DNA of 64,000 nt from NCBI GenBank assembly GCA_016715365.1, contig JADKAM010000007.1, positions 124,001 through 188,000 of the forward strand, written 5' to 3'. Shown one piece after another: positions 27,802 to 36,442 of the stretch. Position 1 is the stretch's first letter. Every line of letters begins with the position of its first letter. Source of the DNA: Chitinophagaceae bacterium (GTDB taxonomy: Bacteria; Bacteroidota; Bacteroidia; Chitinophagales; Chitinophagaceae). A program made the position numbers and the translations under genes. The notes under the pieces are model-generated. The model saw only the letters and a list, made by a program, of their open reading frames with translations, had not been told where the DNA came from and searched no databases.

Positions 27802-27809
27802 TAAATTTG
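27802..27809 (+). promoter_or_regulatory. Predicted -7 box (TAAATTTG)
   Basis: An exact TAnnTTTG match ending three bases before the ATG of the second DsbD-alpha-like gene, the same spacing as at 27199-27206. Confidence 0.5.
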
Positions 27810-27812
27810 CAG

Positions 27813-28286
27813 ATGATTAAAAGTTACCTTAAAAAGACAGTTGTTGGGATGCTTCTGCTGCTGTTTGCTTTTTGGGCAGATGCACAAATTAATAATCCCG
27901 TTATTTGGAACTACACTGCAAAAAAAACAGCTGATAAAACTTATGAGTTGCATATAACTGCATCCATTAATACCAACTGGCATTTATATGGCCAGGGTAG
28001 CGGCAGAGAATTGGAACCAACCACCACATTTACTTTCATAAAAAATCCTTTAATAAGTTTTGATGGTAATGTTAAAGAATTAGGCAAGCCCGAAAAATAT
28101 TATGACAAAAATTTTAAGGCTGAATTAAAATACTATGTCAATACAGTTGATTTTGTTCAGAAGATAAAAGTAAGATCGGCAATAACCACTGTGGTAAAAG
28201 GAACGGTAAATTATGTAGTTTGTAATGATAAGAGTTGTTTGCCACCAAAAGATGTTCCGTTTGCAATTAGTATTGGTGGAAAATAA
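27813..28286 (+). CDS. Stand-alone DsbD N-terminal (alpha) domain protein, copy 2
   Basis: A 157-residue tandem paralogue of the preceding gene, with signal peptide (1-25, ending ADAQ), shared core QINNPVIW and ADKTYELHITA, and an intact pair VCNDKSCLPP (Cys137 and Cys142). The two copies are alike through most of their length. Full-length dsbD follows 24 bases downstream, so this copy and DsbD probably share a transcript. That link supports its role as the periplasmic redox partner of that DsbD. Confidence 0.8.
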   Translation: MIKSYLKKTVVGMLLLLFAFWADAQINNPVIWNYTAKKTADKTYELHITASINTNWHLYGQGSGRELEPTTTFTFIKNPLISFDGNVKELGKPEKYYDKNFKAELKYYVNTVDFVQKIKVRSAITTVVKGTVNYVVCNDKSCLPPKDVPFAISIGGK

Positions 28287-28310
28287 AACAGCTTTCTTAT
28301 TAAATAGAAT

Positions 28311-30275
28311 ATGATGCATTTTAAAAAGATAGGTTCATTATTAATTGCGTTTTTTGTATTGTTTCAGTCTTCTGTTATAGCCCAGGATTCTGCTGCAGTT
28401 AAATGGCAGGCAACCGGCAAAAAGATAGCAGCAGGGCAATATGAAATTAAACTTACCGGAACCATAAAAGCAGGCTGGCATGTATATGCAAAATCAAACG
28501 CAGCTGCGGGCCTGGAGGGATTAAAAATTTCTTTTTCAGATTCGGCGATACAAATATCGGGCGATCAGCAAATAACCGGCGATACCAAAACCATCACAGA
28601 TAAAATTTTTGAAACACAGTCGGAGGTTATTGTTAATAACCTGGTGGTTTTGCAAAAAATAAATTTAAGCGGAACTATCCCGGCAAAATTAAAAGCAACA
28701 TTACTTTTTAATACTGCCAACAATGCTGCCTTTATTCCCGAAGAGAATAAGATCGAAATTGAAATGGAAGGAGGGGTAGATGTATCATCCTCTAACAGGA
28801 TTTTAATTCCATCTATTGATTTAACTAAGGCAGTGAATGCTTGTGGCGGTACCGGCATCAGTGCAGAAGAATCCGCTTCAGGAGGGTTGTTTACTATTTT
28901 TCTGCTCGGTTTCCTGGGTGGGCTGGTAGCTTTAATTACCCCATGCGTTTTCCCCATGATTCCTTTAACTGTATCCTTTTTTACAAAAAAAGCAATATCT
29001 AAAAGGCAGGGCATATTCAATGCTTCTCTGTATGGTTTTTTTATCTTTCTTATTTATGTTTTGTTAAGTGTTCCTTTTTATTTTTTAGATAGTGCCAGCC
29101 CCGAAATATTAAATTCAGTCTCTACAAATCCCTGGCTGAATGTTATATTCTTTGCTGTATTCATTGTGTTTGCCTTGTCATTCTTCGGTCTTTATGAAAT
29201 CAGTTTACCAGGCAGTATTTCAAACAGGGCGGATGCAAAAGCAGGTACCGGTAACCTTATTGGAATATTTTTTATGGCGCTTACATTGGCCATTGTTTCT
29301 TTTTCATGCACAGGGCCTATTTTAGGCTCTTTGCTGGTTGGGTCTTTAACCGGTGGTGCGGTTCAGTTAACGGTTGGTATGGGCGGCTTTGGTTTGGCGC
29401 TTGCCTTGCCATTTGCATTATTTGCCTTATTTCCAAACTGGTTAAACTCTTTACCAAAATCCGGCGGTTGGCTTAATTCGGTAAAAGTAGTTTTAGGTTT
29501 TATAGAAGTTGCTTTAGCCATCAAGTTTCTCTCAAACGCCGACCTGGTAAAACACTGGGGCCTTTTAAAGCGGGAAGTATTTATCGGTATCTGGATATTA
29601 TGTGGCGTTGGGTTAACACTTTACCTGCTGGGCAAAATAAAATTCCGGCACGACAGCCCTATAAAAAAACTTAGTAAAGTGAGGTTCCTTTTAGCAGCCA
29701 CTTTTTGTGTGTTTACCATTTATTTAATACCTGGTTTAACCAATACAAAGTATGCTAACCTGAGTTTGATCAGTGGGTTTCCGCCACCGCTTTGTTACAG
29801 TGTTTATCAAAATCCTGTTAACTGTAAAAACTTTGAGCCTGTAAAAGATTATGAACTGGCAGTACAAAGATCAAAAGCCGAAAATAAACCTATACTGATT
29901 GATTTTACGGGCTACGCCTGTGTAAACTGCAGGCGTATGGAAGAAAACGTGTGGACAGATCCGGAAGTAAAAGCGCTGATGACTGAAAAATTTATACTGG
30001 TTTCTTTATACGTGGATGATAAGCAAAAATTGCCCGCAGCAAAACAATTTACGTATACTACCAAAGAAGGTATTAAGAAAGAGATTTTGACCGTGGGCGA
30101 TAAATGGGCAACCTTCGAAACCGAAAATTTTAAAAATAATGCCCAGCCGCTCTATGCCATTTTAAATGGCGATGAAATTCTAATGAATAACCCGGTTGGT
30201 TATACCCCCGGTATAAAAGAATACAAAGATTGGCTGCTCTGCGGCCTGGATGCATTTAATAAATCAAAAAAATAA
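28311..30275 (+). CDS. dsbD: Thiol:disulfide interchange protein DsbD, alpha domain without redox cysteines
   Basis: A 654-residue electron carrier that moves reducing power from cytosolic thioredoxin across the inner membrane. A signal peptide (1-24) and an alpha-like domain (25-155) are followed by a CcdA-type membrane domain with TPCVFPMIP (Cys212) and FSCTGPILG, and a C-terminal thioredoxin domain with YACVNCRR. The alpha domain keeps GTIKAGWHVYAKS but has FNTANNAAFIP where the stand-alone paralogues have the Cys pair, so it should be redox-inactive. The two genes upstream retain the cysteines. The start could be the first or second of two adjacent ATGs. Confidence 0.88.
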   Translation: MMHFKKIGSLLIAFFVLFQSSVIAQDSAAVKWQATGKKIAAGQYEIKLTGTIKAGWHVYAKSNAAAGLEGLKISFSDSAIQISGDQQITGDTKTITDKIFETQSEVIVNNLVVLQKINLSGTIPAKLKATLLFNTANNAAFIPEENKIEIEMEGGVDVSSSNRILIPSIDLTKAVNACGGTGISAEESASGGLFTIFLLGFLGGLVALITPCVFPMIPLTVSFFTKKAISKRQGIFNASLYGFFIFLIYVLLSVPFYFLDSASPEILNSVSTNPWLNVIFFAVFIVFALSFFGLYEISLPGSISNRADAKAGTGNLIGIFFMALTLAIVSFSCTGPILGSLLVGSLTGGAVQLTVGMGGFGLALALPFALFALFPNWLNSLPKSGGWLNSVKVVLGFIEVALAIKFLSNADLVKHWGLLKREVFIGIWILCGVGLTLYLLGKIKFRHDSPIKKLSKVRFLLAATFCVFTIYLIPGLTNTKYANLSLISGFPPPLCYSVYQNPVNCKNFEPVKDYELAVQRSKAENKPILIDFTGYACVNCRRMEENVWTDPEVKALMTEKFILVSLYVDDKQKLPAAKQFTYTTKEGIKKEILTVGDKWATFETENFKNNAQPLYAILNGDEILMNNPVGYTPGIKEYKDWLLCGLDAFNKSKK

Positions 30276-30310
30276 TAACCTGCTGAAAGAACTTTGCCAA
30301 AGATGATGAA

Positions 30311-30338
30311 AAAAACCTCCACATAAATGAAGGTTTTT
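30311..30338. terminator. Hairpin terminator between convergent genes
   Basis: AAAAACCT (30311-30318) pairs with AGGTTTTT (30331-30338). The stem lies between dsbD and the convergent sigma-factor gene and may serve both. Confidence 0.65.
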
Positions 30339-30395
30339 AGTTTGAATCGTGGGATACTGGATTTTCCTTCTCCTGTAGAGAAGTGTGTAATGAGT

Positions 30396-30977
30396 TTATA
30401 ATGCAATTTGTTTTTCGGTCATCATTTTGCGCAGAATTTTTAAACCATAACGCATACGGCCCAGGGCAGTATTAATGCTGCAGTTTGTAAGGTTGGCAAT
30501 TTCTTTAAAGCTTAAATCGGCATAATGGCGTAAGATAATTACCTCACGTTGGTCTCCAGGTAGCAGGTCAAGCATTTTCCCTAATTTATCCCGGCTTTGG
30601 CTACTCATTATTTTATGGTCGATACCAGGCTCAGATAGATTTAACATCTCAAATATATCACGGTTGTCGCTGGTTTTAATTGTTACTATACGCTTAACTT
30701 TTCTGAAATGGTCTACACACATGTTGTGGGCAATACGCATAGCCCATGATACAAACTTACCTTCATCGGTATAACGACCACCTCTTAGCGTCTTGATTAT
30801 ACGGATAAATACTTCCTGGAACATATCTTCTGCCAGGTACCTGTCTTTTACCAATAAATAAATAGAGGTGTAGATTTTGTCCTTGTAACGCATTACAATC
30901 GTTGCAATGGCATTGGCATCTCCTTCCAGATATAAATGTATAAGCTGCTGGTCAGTGAGATTGTTAAGGTTTTTCAT
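30396..30977 (-). CDS. ECF-type RNA polymerase sigma factor, copy 1
   Basis: A 193-residue extracytoplasmic-function sigma factor: region 2 (about 10-100; YLAEDMFQEVFIRII and WAMRIAHNMCVDHFRK) recognises the -10 element, and region 4 (about 125-180; LPGDQREVIILRHY, then SINTALGRMRYG) the -35 element. The start is placed at 30977 (MKNLNNLTDQ) to match the paralogue upstream; an extension from 31013 runs into the conserved leader. The two copies differ at about 31 of 193 positions by my count, roughly 84% identity. No anti-sigma gene is adjacent, so activity is probably controlled by expression. Confidence 0.88.
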   Translation of the reverse strand: MKNLNNLTDQQLIHLYLEGDANAIATIVMRYKDKIYTSIYLLVKDRYLAEDMFQEVFIRIIKTLRGGRYTDEGKFVSWAMRIAHNMCVDHFRKVKRIVTIKTSDNRDIFEMLNLSEPGIDHKIMSSQSRDKLGKMLDLLPGDQREVIILRHYADLSFKEIANLTNCSINTALGRMRYGLKILRKMMTEKQIAL

Positions 30978-31152
30978 GGAATTGATTAATTGGGATATTT
31001 TTAACAGTTTCAAAAACTGTGCCGTTATTTCGGCGGTTCAAATCCTAACCATGCTGCCGGAATTATTGTTGCTTGTTTCAATGGATATCCAGGTATACAT
31101 TGTTTCCGGTGTTTTTTCCACTTATTAATAACCGGTTTAACCAGCCCTGTAA

Positions 31153-31178
31153 TAAAAAACCTCCGGAATTACCGGAGG
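31153..31178 (-). terminator. Rho-independent terminator of sigma-factor copy 2
   Basis: CCTCCGG (31160-31166) and CCGGAGG (31172-31178) form the stem; read on the minus strand it is followed by a run of Ts (A-run at 31153-31159). It separates the two tandem sigma genes into different transcripts. Confidence 0.85.
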
Positions 31179-31216
31179 CCTGTTACATTTAATTTGTGTT
31201 TGGGAGTTACAGAACT

Positions 31217-31798
31217 TTATAATGCAATTTGTTTTTCTGTCATCATTTTGCGCAGGTTAATTAACCCGTAGCGCATACGGCCCAGGGCTGTATTAATGCT
31301 GCAACTGGTAAGGTCGGCAATTTCCTTAAAGCTTAAATCCGCATAATGGCGTAATATGATCACCTCACGCTGGTCTTCTGGTAACAGATCAACCATCTTC
31401 CTTACTCTATCCTGGCTTTGGCCATTCATCATTTTATGATCGGCACCGGGCTCAGAGAAATTCAACACTTCAAAAATGTCACGATCGTCGCTTGTTTTGA
31501 TAGTAGGCGTACGCTTAACTTTTCTGAAATGGTCTACACACATATTGTGTGCAATACGCATGGCCCATGGTAAAAACTTGCCTTCGTCGGTATAACGGCC
31601 ACCTTTTAAGGTGTCGATGATACGGATGAATACGTCCTGGAAGATATCTTCTGTCAGGTACTTGTCCTTTACCAATAGGTAAATAGAGGTGTAAATTTTG
31701 TCCTTGTAACGTGTTACAATCGTTGCAAGCGCATTAGCATCGCCTTCCATATATAAATGGATAAGCTGCTGGTCAGTTAAGTTGTTCAGGATTTTCAT
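31217..31798 (-). CDS. ECF-type RNA polymerase sigma factor, copy 2
   Basis: A 193-residue tandem paralogue of the sigma gene at 30396, of exactly equal length and with the same region 2 and region 4 signatures (YLTEDIFQDVFIRII; SINTALGRMRYG). It ends in the same MMTEKQIAL. The leader upstream (about 31821-31853) is also conserved between copies, so the duplication included the promoter. Both copies look functional. It may drive an overlapping regulon, but no target can be inferred from the sequence. Confidence 0.88.
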   Translation of the reverse strand: MKILNNLTDQQLIHLYMEGDANALATIVTRYKDKIYTSIYLLVKDKYLTEDIFQDVFIRIIDTLKGGRYTDEGKFLPWAMRIAHNMCVDHFRKVKRTPTIKTSDDRDIFEVLNFSEPGADHKMMNGQSQDRVRKMVDLLPEDQREVIILRHYADLSFKEIADLTSCSINTALGRMRYGLINLRKMMTEKQIAL

Positions 31799-32131
31799 AA
31801 ACTTCTACAGTTTTAGATTGTTAGGATATTCTTTAACAGTTCCAAAAAGTTGTGAAAAATACGTAGAAGTCTTTTAGATAGGCTTTAACGGCTTTTCATT
31901 TTTTCGGATATTGGACTGTAAAAATAAAAGGATGTTTATGAATTAGTATGAGTACTTACGCCCGATCTTTTAGGTTTTTTTACTTAGTAAAACTACGTAT
32001 GCAGATAGAAGGCCGGTACTGAACTATAAAATAAAACTAACACTTAGTTGTTATACAATTTATTGTAAAAAAGAGCTTTAAGAAAATTTTCACATATTCA
32101 GTGCAGCAGAATTAATGTAGTAATTTTACAC
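31799..32131. other. Gene-free divergent promoter region between the sigma gene and uvrA
   Basis: 333 bases, A/T-rich, without convincing coding potential. On the minus-strand side it has the leader block conserved with the other sigma gene (31821-31853). On the plus-strand side TAATTTTA (32121-32128) sits three bases before the uvrA ATG, a weak -7-like box. Nothing else is recognised. Confidence 0.5.
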
Positions 32132-35002
32132 ATGGCCATAGCAAAAACAAAAGTAAAAATCAAAGAAGCAACTTCAACACCACAAAAGGATATATATATT
32201 AAGGGAGCCAGGGTACATAATTTAAAAAATGTATCTGTTGTAATTCCACGTGATAAACTGATCGTAGTAACCGGCGTTTCCGGCTCCGGAAAATCCTCAT
32301 TAACCATCGACACCCTTTTTGCCGAAGGGCAACGCCGTTACGCAGAAAGTCTGAGTGCCTATGCCCGCCAGTTTATGCAGCGCATGAACAAACCCGATGT
32401 GGATTATATAAAAGGTTTATGCCCCGCCATTGCTATAGAACAGAAAGTTATTACCCGTACGCCACGCAGTACTGTTGGCAGCATGACAGAAATTTATGAC
32501 TACCTGCGCCTGCTTTTTGCCCGGGCCGGTAAGACCATATCGCCGGTAAGCGGCAAAGAAGTTAGTAAAGATGATGTGGCAGATGTGGTGAAAGCCATTG
32601 AAAAGTTAACGGAAGGAGACAAAGTTGTATTGCTGGTTACTTTTAAGCAACACGCAAAACGAAGTATACCGGAAGAATTGAACATTTTATTGCAGAAAGG
32701 TTTTAGCAGGTTGTACATTAACCAGGAACTGGTAAGAATTGAAGACCTTTTAGAAATGAAAGAAGCCGATCAAAAAAAACTCTTTAAAACAGCTGACTCC
32801 AAAACTTCTCCGCCAGCTGGCGGAGGCCGGGGAGTCTTTCTTCTAATCGATCGTTTGGTTGCCAAAAGCTTTGATGAAGATGAATTGCACCGCATTGCTG
32901 ATTCTGTGAACACGGCTTTTTACGAAGGCGAGGGAGAAATGTTGCTGGAAATAAATAAAGCAAAACCCCTGCATTTTTCCAATAAGTTTGAAGCAGATGG
33001 AATTGTATTTGAAGAACCGGTACCCAATTTGTTTTCTTTCAATAATCCTTTTGGTGCCTGCCCGGTTTGCGAAGGGTTTTCACAGATACTGGGTATTGAT
33101 CCCGACCTGATCATTCCAGACAAAAGTTTAAGTGTGTTTGAAGGCGCCGTAGCGCCCTGGAAGGGAGAGAAGCTGGGCTTATGGAAAGAAGCATTTGTAA
33201 AAGCAGCAAAGAAATTTGATTTCCCCATTCATAAACCAATTATTGATTTAACCGAAAAGCAATTAGCCGATCTGTGGGAAGGCAATGCACATGTAGATGG
33301 CATCAACGCTTTTTTCAGAGAAGTAGAACAGAATTTATACAAGGTTCAGTACCGGGTTTTATTAAGCCGGTATCGGGGGCGTACACTTTGTACAGCCTGC
33401 AAAGGTTACCGCCTGCGGCCCGAAGCATTGTATGTAAAAGTTGGCGGCAAACATATTGGCCAGTTATGTGAGTTGCCGGTTAAAGATCTTTATGTATGGT
33501 TCGATAAATTAAAACTGAGCGAATACGATCAGCAGGTTGCCAAAAGAATTTTAATTGAAATTCATCACCGCATAAAAACATTGCTGGATGTAGGTTTGGG
33601 GTATCTTACTTTAAACCGGCTGGCAAACTCACTGAGTGGTGGCGAAAGCCAGCGCATTCAACTAACCCGAAGCCTGGGCAGTAACTTAACAAACTCTTTG
33701 TACATTTTAGATGAACCTTCCATTGGTTTGCACAGCCGTGATACCGAAAGATTGATAACCGTTTTAAAAGAATTGCGTGACCTTGGGAATACGGTGGTGG
33801 TGGTAGAGCATGACGAAATGATGATGCGGGAAGCTGATCATATTATTGACATGGGCCCGCTGGCAAGTCATTTGGGTGGAGAAGTGGTGGCCGAAGGAAA
33901 TTATGAAGAAATAATTAGTAACCCCGAAAGCCTTACCGGTAAATATTTATCGGGACAATTAAAAATAGAACCACCCAAACAGGTGCGTAAATGGAACCGC
34001 TCGGTAAAAGTGGAAGGAGCCAGGCAAAATAATTTAAAGAACATTTCTATTGAATTTCCGTTGCAGGTTTTTTGCGTGGTAACCGGTGTAAGTGGCAGCG
34101 GTAAAACAACCCTGGTAAAACAAATCTTATATCCGGCTTTGCAGAAACTAAAAGGCGAGGGAGTTGATAAAGCAGGGTTACATAAATCTATCAGCGGCGA
34201 TGTTGATTTTATTGCGCAGGTAGAAATGGTGGACCAGAATCCTATCGGCAAATCTTCCAGGAGCAATCCTGTTACATACATAAAAGCGTATGATGAGATA
34301 AGGGATTTGTACAGCAAACAACCGCTCAGTAAAATGCGTGGCTTTCAACCCAAACATTTTTCTTTTAATGTAGATGGAGGAAGATGCGATGCCTGTAAAG
34401 GCGAAGGTGAACAAACCATTGAAATGCAGTTTTTGGCAGATGTGCATCTTACCTGCGATGTATGTGGTGGCAAACGTTTTAAAGAAGAAGTGCTGGAAGT
34501 AAAATACAAAGACAAAAGTATTCATGATGTGCTGGAGATGAGTGTTGATGAAGCGATTGAATTTTTTAATGCTTCATATGGTGCAGATAAGAATGGGGTG
34601 GATGTTGCAAAGAAAATACAACCACTCAGTGACGTAGGATTGGGTTATGTAAAACTCGGCCAATCATCTGATACTTTATCAGGTGGAGAGGCGCAAAGGG
34701 TAAAGCTAGCCTCGTTTTTGGGAAAGGGCAGAACACAGGGCAGTATCTTATTTATTTTTGATGAACCTACAACCGGACTTCATTTTCATGACATAAAAAA
34801 ATTACTGGCATCTTTTAATGCACTGATTGAACAGGGACATACCATCCTGGTGATTGAGCACAATACCGATGTTATAAAAAGTGCCGACTGGGTAATTGAC
34901 CTGGGCCCCGAGGCAGGAGATGCCGGAGGAAACCTGGTGTTTACGGGTAAGCCGGCCGACCTGGCAACATGTAAAGAAAGTTATACGGGGAAGTTTTTAT
35001 AG
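32132..35002 (+). CDS. uvrA: Excinuclease ABC subunit A
   Basis: The DNA-damage-sensing ATPase of nucleotide excision repair, a cytosolic dimer that loads UvrB. Two ABC modules are visible: Walker A GVSGSGKSS and GVSGSGKTT, signatures NSLSGGESQRIQL and DTLSGGEAQRVKL, Walker B YILDEPSIGLH and FIFDEPTTGLH. The first zinc module keeps only CPVC (its first Cys pair is replaced by KFEADGIVF); the second has CDAC and CDVC. A short insertion (SKTSPPAGGGRG, about residues 222-233) is encoded by a palindromic element at 32795-32836. At 956 residues it is normal for UvrA. Confidence 0.96.
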   Translation: MAIAKTKVKIKEATSTPQKDIYIKGARVHNLKNVSVVIPRDKLIVVTGVSGSGKSSLTIDTLFAEGQRRYAESLSAYARQFMQRMNKPDVDYIKGLCPAIAIEQKVITRTPRSTVGSMTEIYDYLRLLFARAGKTISPVSGKEVSKDDVADVVKAIEKLTEGDKVVLLVTFKQHAKRSIPEELNILLQKGFSRLYINQELVRIEDLLEMKEADQKKLFKTADSKTSPPAGGGRGVFLLIDRLVAKSFDEDELHRIADSVNTAFYEGEGEMLLEINKAKPLHFSNKFEADGIVFEEPVPNLFSFNNPFGACPVCEGFSQILGIDPDLIIPDKSLSVFEGAVAPWKGEKLGLWKEAFVKAAKKFDFPIHKPIIDLTEKQLADLWEGNAHVDGINAFFREVEQNLYKVQYRVLLSRYRGRTLCTACKGYRLRPEALYVKVGGKHIGQLCELPVKDLYVWFDKLKLSEYDQQVAKRILIEIHHRIKTLLDVGLGYLTLNRLANSLSGGESQRIQLTRSLGSNLTNSLYILDEPSIGLHSRDTERLITVLKELRDLGNTVVVVEHDEMMMREADHIIDMGPLASHLGGEVVAEGNYEEIISNPESLTGKYLSGQLKIEPPKQVRKWNRSVKVEGARQNNLKNISIEFPLQVFCVVTGVSGSGKTTLVKQILYPALQKLKGEGVDKAGLHKSISGDVDFIAQVEMVDQNPIGKSSRSNPVTYIKAYDEIRDLYSKQPLSKMRGFQPKHFSFNVDGGRCDACKGEGEQTIEMQFLADVHLTCDVCGGKRFKEEVLEVKYKDKSIHDVLEMSVDEAIEFFNASYGADKNGVDVAKKIQPLSDVGLGYVKLGQSSDTLSGGEAQRVKLASFLGKGRTQGSILFIFDEPTTGLHFHDIKKLLASFNALIEQGHTILVIEHNTDVIKSADWVIDLGPEAGDAGGNLVFTGKPADLATCKESYTGKFL
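32795..32836. repeat. Palindromic repeat element inserted in frame in uvrA
   Basis: A perfect 18-base palindrome CTCCGCCAGCTGGCGGAG (32808-32825) lies within flanking arms GACTCC (32795-32800) and GGAGTC (32831-32836). It is GC-rich, unlike its surroundings, and encodes a Pro/Gly-rich loop of about 12 residues without breaking the frame. It looks like a small mobile palindromic repeat. Confidence 0.7.
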
Positions 35003-35094
35003 TTGTCTGGCCACTATGCAGCGTCTTTAATATTCAGACTCCTTGAATTGCAAAGATTCTTATAACACAAGCGTATTTGTAGTGGCCTGACAAC
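35002..35094. terminator. Inverted repeat between convergent uvrA and the TlpA-like gene
   Basis: Arms 35002-35016 (GTTGTCTGGCCACTA) and 35080-35094 match at 14 of 15 positions across a 63-base loop. Its location between convergent genes suggests transcription termination from both sides or a dispersed repeat; there is no clear T-run. Confidence 0.45.
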
Positions 35095-35113
35095 TTACGC
35101 AGCCAGTAAGCTT

Positions 35114-35890
35114 CTAATCATCTGTTTTGGTTAAAGCAGCAGTTTTTAATTCCTCAATTGATCTGTTGATCCATTTGGGTGTATTGGGAGACAGGCCCGA
35201 TGCATGGAAATATACCTTGCCGTTTTGGTCTACCACCACATTGGTTGGATAACTGGTGATGTTGTTATCGCTTGCCAAAAATCTGCCATCGTCTATAATG
35301 GCATAATTGAAAGGATGAAGTTTTAAAAATTGTTTTATTGTATTCGCATCATCCAGTGCTATTGAAATAAAAACCACGCTGCTGTCATTTTTATATTTAT
35401 CAGTAATTTTATTAAGCTCGGGTATTTCGGTAATGCAGGGCATACAGGTGGTGAACCAATAATTTACCACTATAATTTTCCCTTTAAGGTTTTTTGTATT
35501 GATCTTGTTGCCATATAAATCGGTAGTTTTTATTTTAGAGAACGGTTCGCCGGTTTTAAAAAATTTACTTGCTGCCGGCTTTGGCATTTTTTCTATATTA
35601 GCCAGGTTCCTTTGTTTTTCCTTTTCTGAAAGTTTATATAAAATAAAAGCTGTTTTTTCGTTATCTGGCTCGATAGGCTTAATATAATACTCCCCCGTAT
35701 TTTTTAAGGCACTCCAGATAGCGTAAGGCAATATTTGCCCCGCAGAATCGGTAACAATCGTTTCGCTTGTAATCCGGTATTTTGCCTTTACAACAAATTT
35801 ATTTTTGGTGCTGTCCTGCGCCATTGCAAAAAAACTACAAGCGAAGATCAGCAGGTGGGTACAAACCAGGTTTTTATAAATTGCATGCAT
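35114..35890 (-). CDS. TlpA/ResA-like exported thioredoxin
   Basis: A 258-residue exported protein: signal peptide (about 1-25, ending AMAQ), an N-terminal region of about 90 residues without recognised domain, then an AhpC/TSA-thioredoxin fold from about residue 112. The active site WFTTCMPC carries Cys149 and Cys152; a cis-Pro motif SYPTNVVVDQNGKV follows. Such proteins reduce disulfides in the periplasm, for instance in cytochrome c maturation, and receive electrons from DsbD/CcdA. The DUF4293 gene upstream is 12 bases away, so they share a transcript. Confidence 0.88.
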   Translation of the reverse strand: MHAIYKNLVCTHLLIFACSFFAMAQDSTKNKFVVKAKYRITSETIVTDSAGQILPYAIWSALKNTGEYYIKPIEPDNEKTAFILYKLSEKEKQRNLANIEKMPKPAASKFFKTGEPFSKIKTTDLYGNKINTKNLKGKIIVVNYWFTTCMPCITEIPELNKITDKYKNDSSVVFISIALDDANTIKQFLKLHPFNYAIIDDGRFLASDNNITSYPTNVVVDQNGKVYFHASGLSPNTPKWINRSIEELKTAALTKTDD

Positions 35891-35902
35891 AAGGATGTTT
35901 TA

Positions 35903-36319
35903 TCAGCGTAACCTGTCGCTTTCTTTTAAAAGTTTAGAATCTTTATTAATACCCCTTGCTGCCAATACAAATGCCAGCACAATTACACTGTGTAAAATGG
36001 CAGTTAAGGAGTAGGTGCTCTTATCGGGGATAAAATTTTGTATTTCACGGTAGTATAAAAAAATCAACACAGCTTCCAGTAAAATACCCAGCACACACAG
36101 CTTCAGTTGCAGTGATCTTTTTTTATAAAGAAAAATATTTATGAGGGCCAGTACACCTACAGCAATGGTTGTAACCATCAGCAACAGGGTTGATGTTGCA
36201 TTCAATTCATAAAGTGCTGTATCGTTTAATTTGTTGCCGGTGTAATACGGAAATTTAAAGCCTGCAAAAGCACAGGCTGCAGCCAGTAATAACCAGAGGG
36301 ATTGAATACGTTGTATCAT
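35903..36319 (-). CDS. DUF4293 family membrane protein
   Basis: A 138-residue protein with four predicted transmembrane helices and the N-terminus MIQRIQSLWLLLAAAC typical of DUF4293, a family found in Bacteroidota. Function unknown. It is followed by the TlpA-like gene after 12 bases, so the two are probably co-transcribed. Confidence 0.8.
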   Translation of the reverse strand: MIQRIQSLWLLLAAACAFAGFKFPYYTGNKLNDTALYELNATSTLLLMVTTIAVGVLALINIFLYKKRSLQLKLCVLGILLEAVLIFLYYREIQNFIPDKSTYSLTAILHSVIVLAFVLAARGINKDSKLLKESDRLR

Positions 36320-36363
36320 GATGGTTGTTTTAAAACGAAATTAAATGAATTGGTTAACAAAAA

Positions 36364-36389
36364 AAAGCTCCCCGAAAGCAGGGAGCTTT
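36364..36389 (-). terminator. Rho-independent terminator after the giant A / small protein operon
   Basis: AAAGCTCCC (36364-36372) pairs with GGGAGCTTT (36381-36389); on the minus strand a T-run follows. It ends the transcript that carries giant A and its small partner. Confidence 0.85.
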
Positions 36390-36442
36390 ATAATCAGGTA
36401 GCCGATTTTAGTTTTGCAAATTAAATTGCTTTATGCAAAAGA

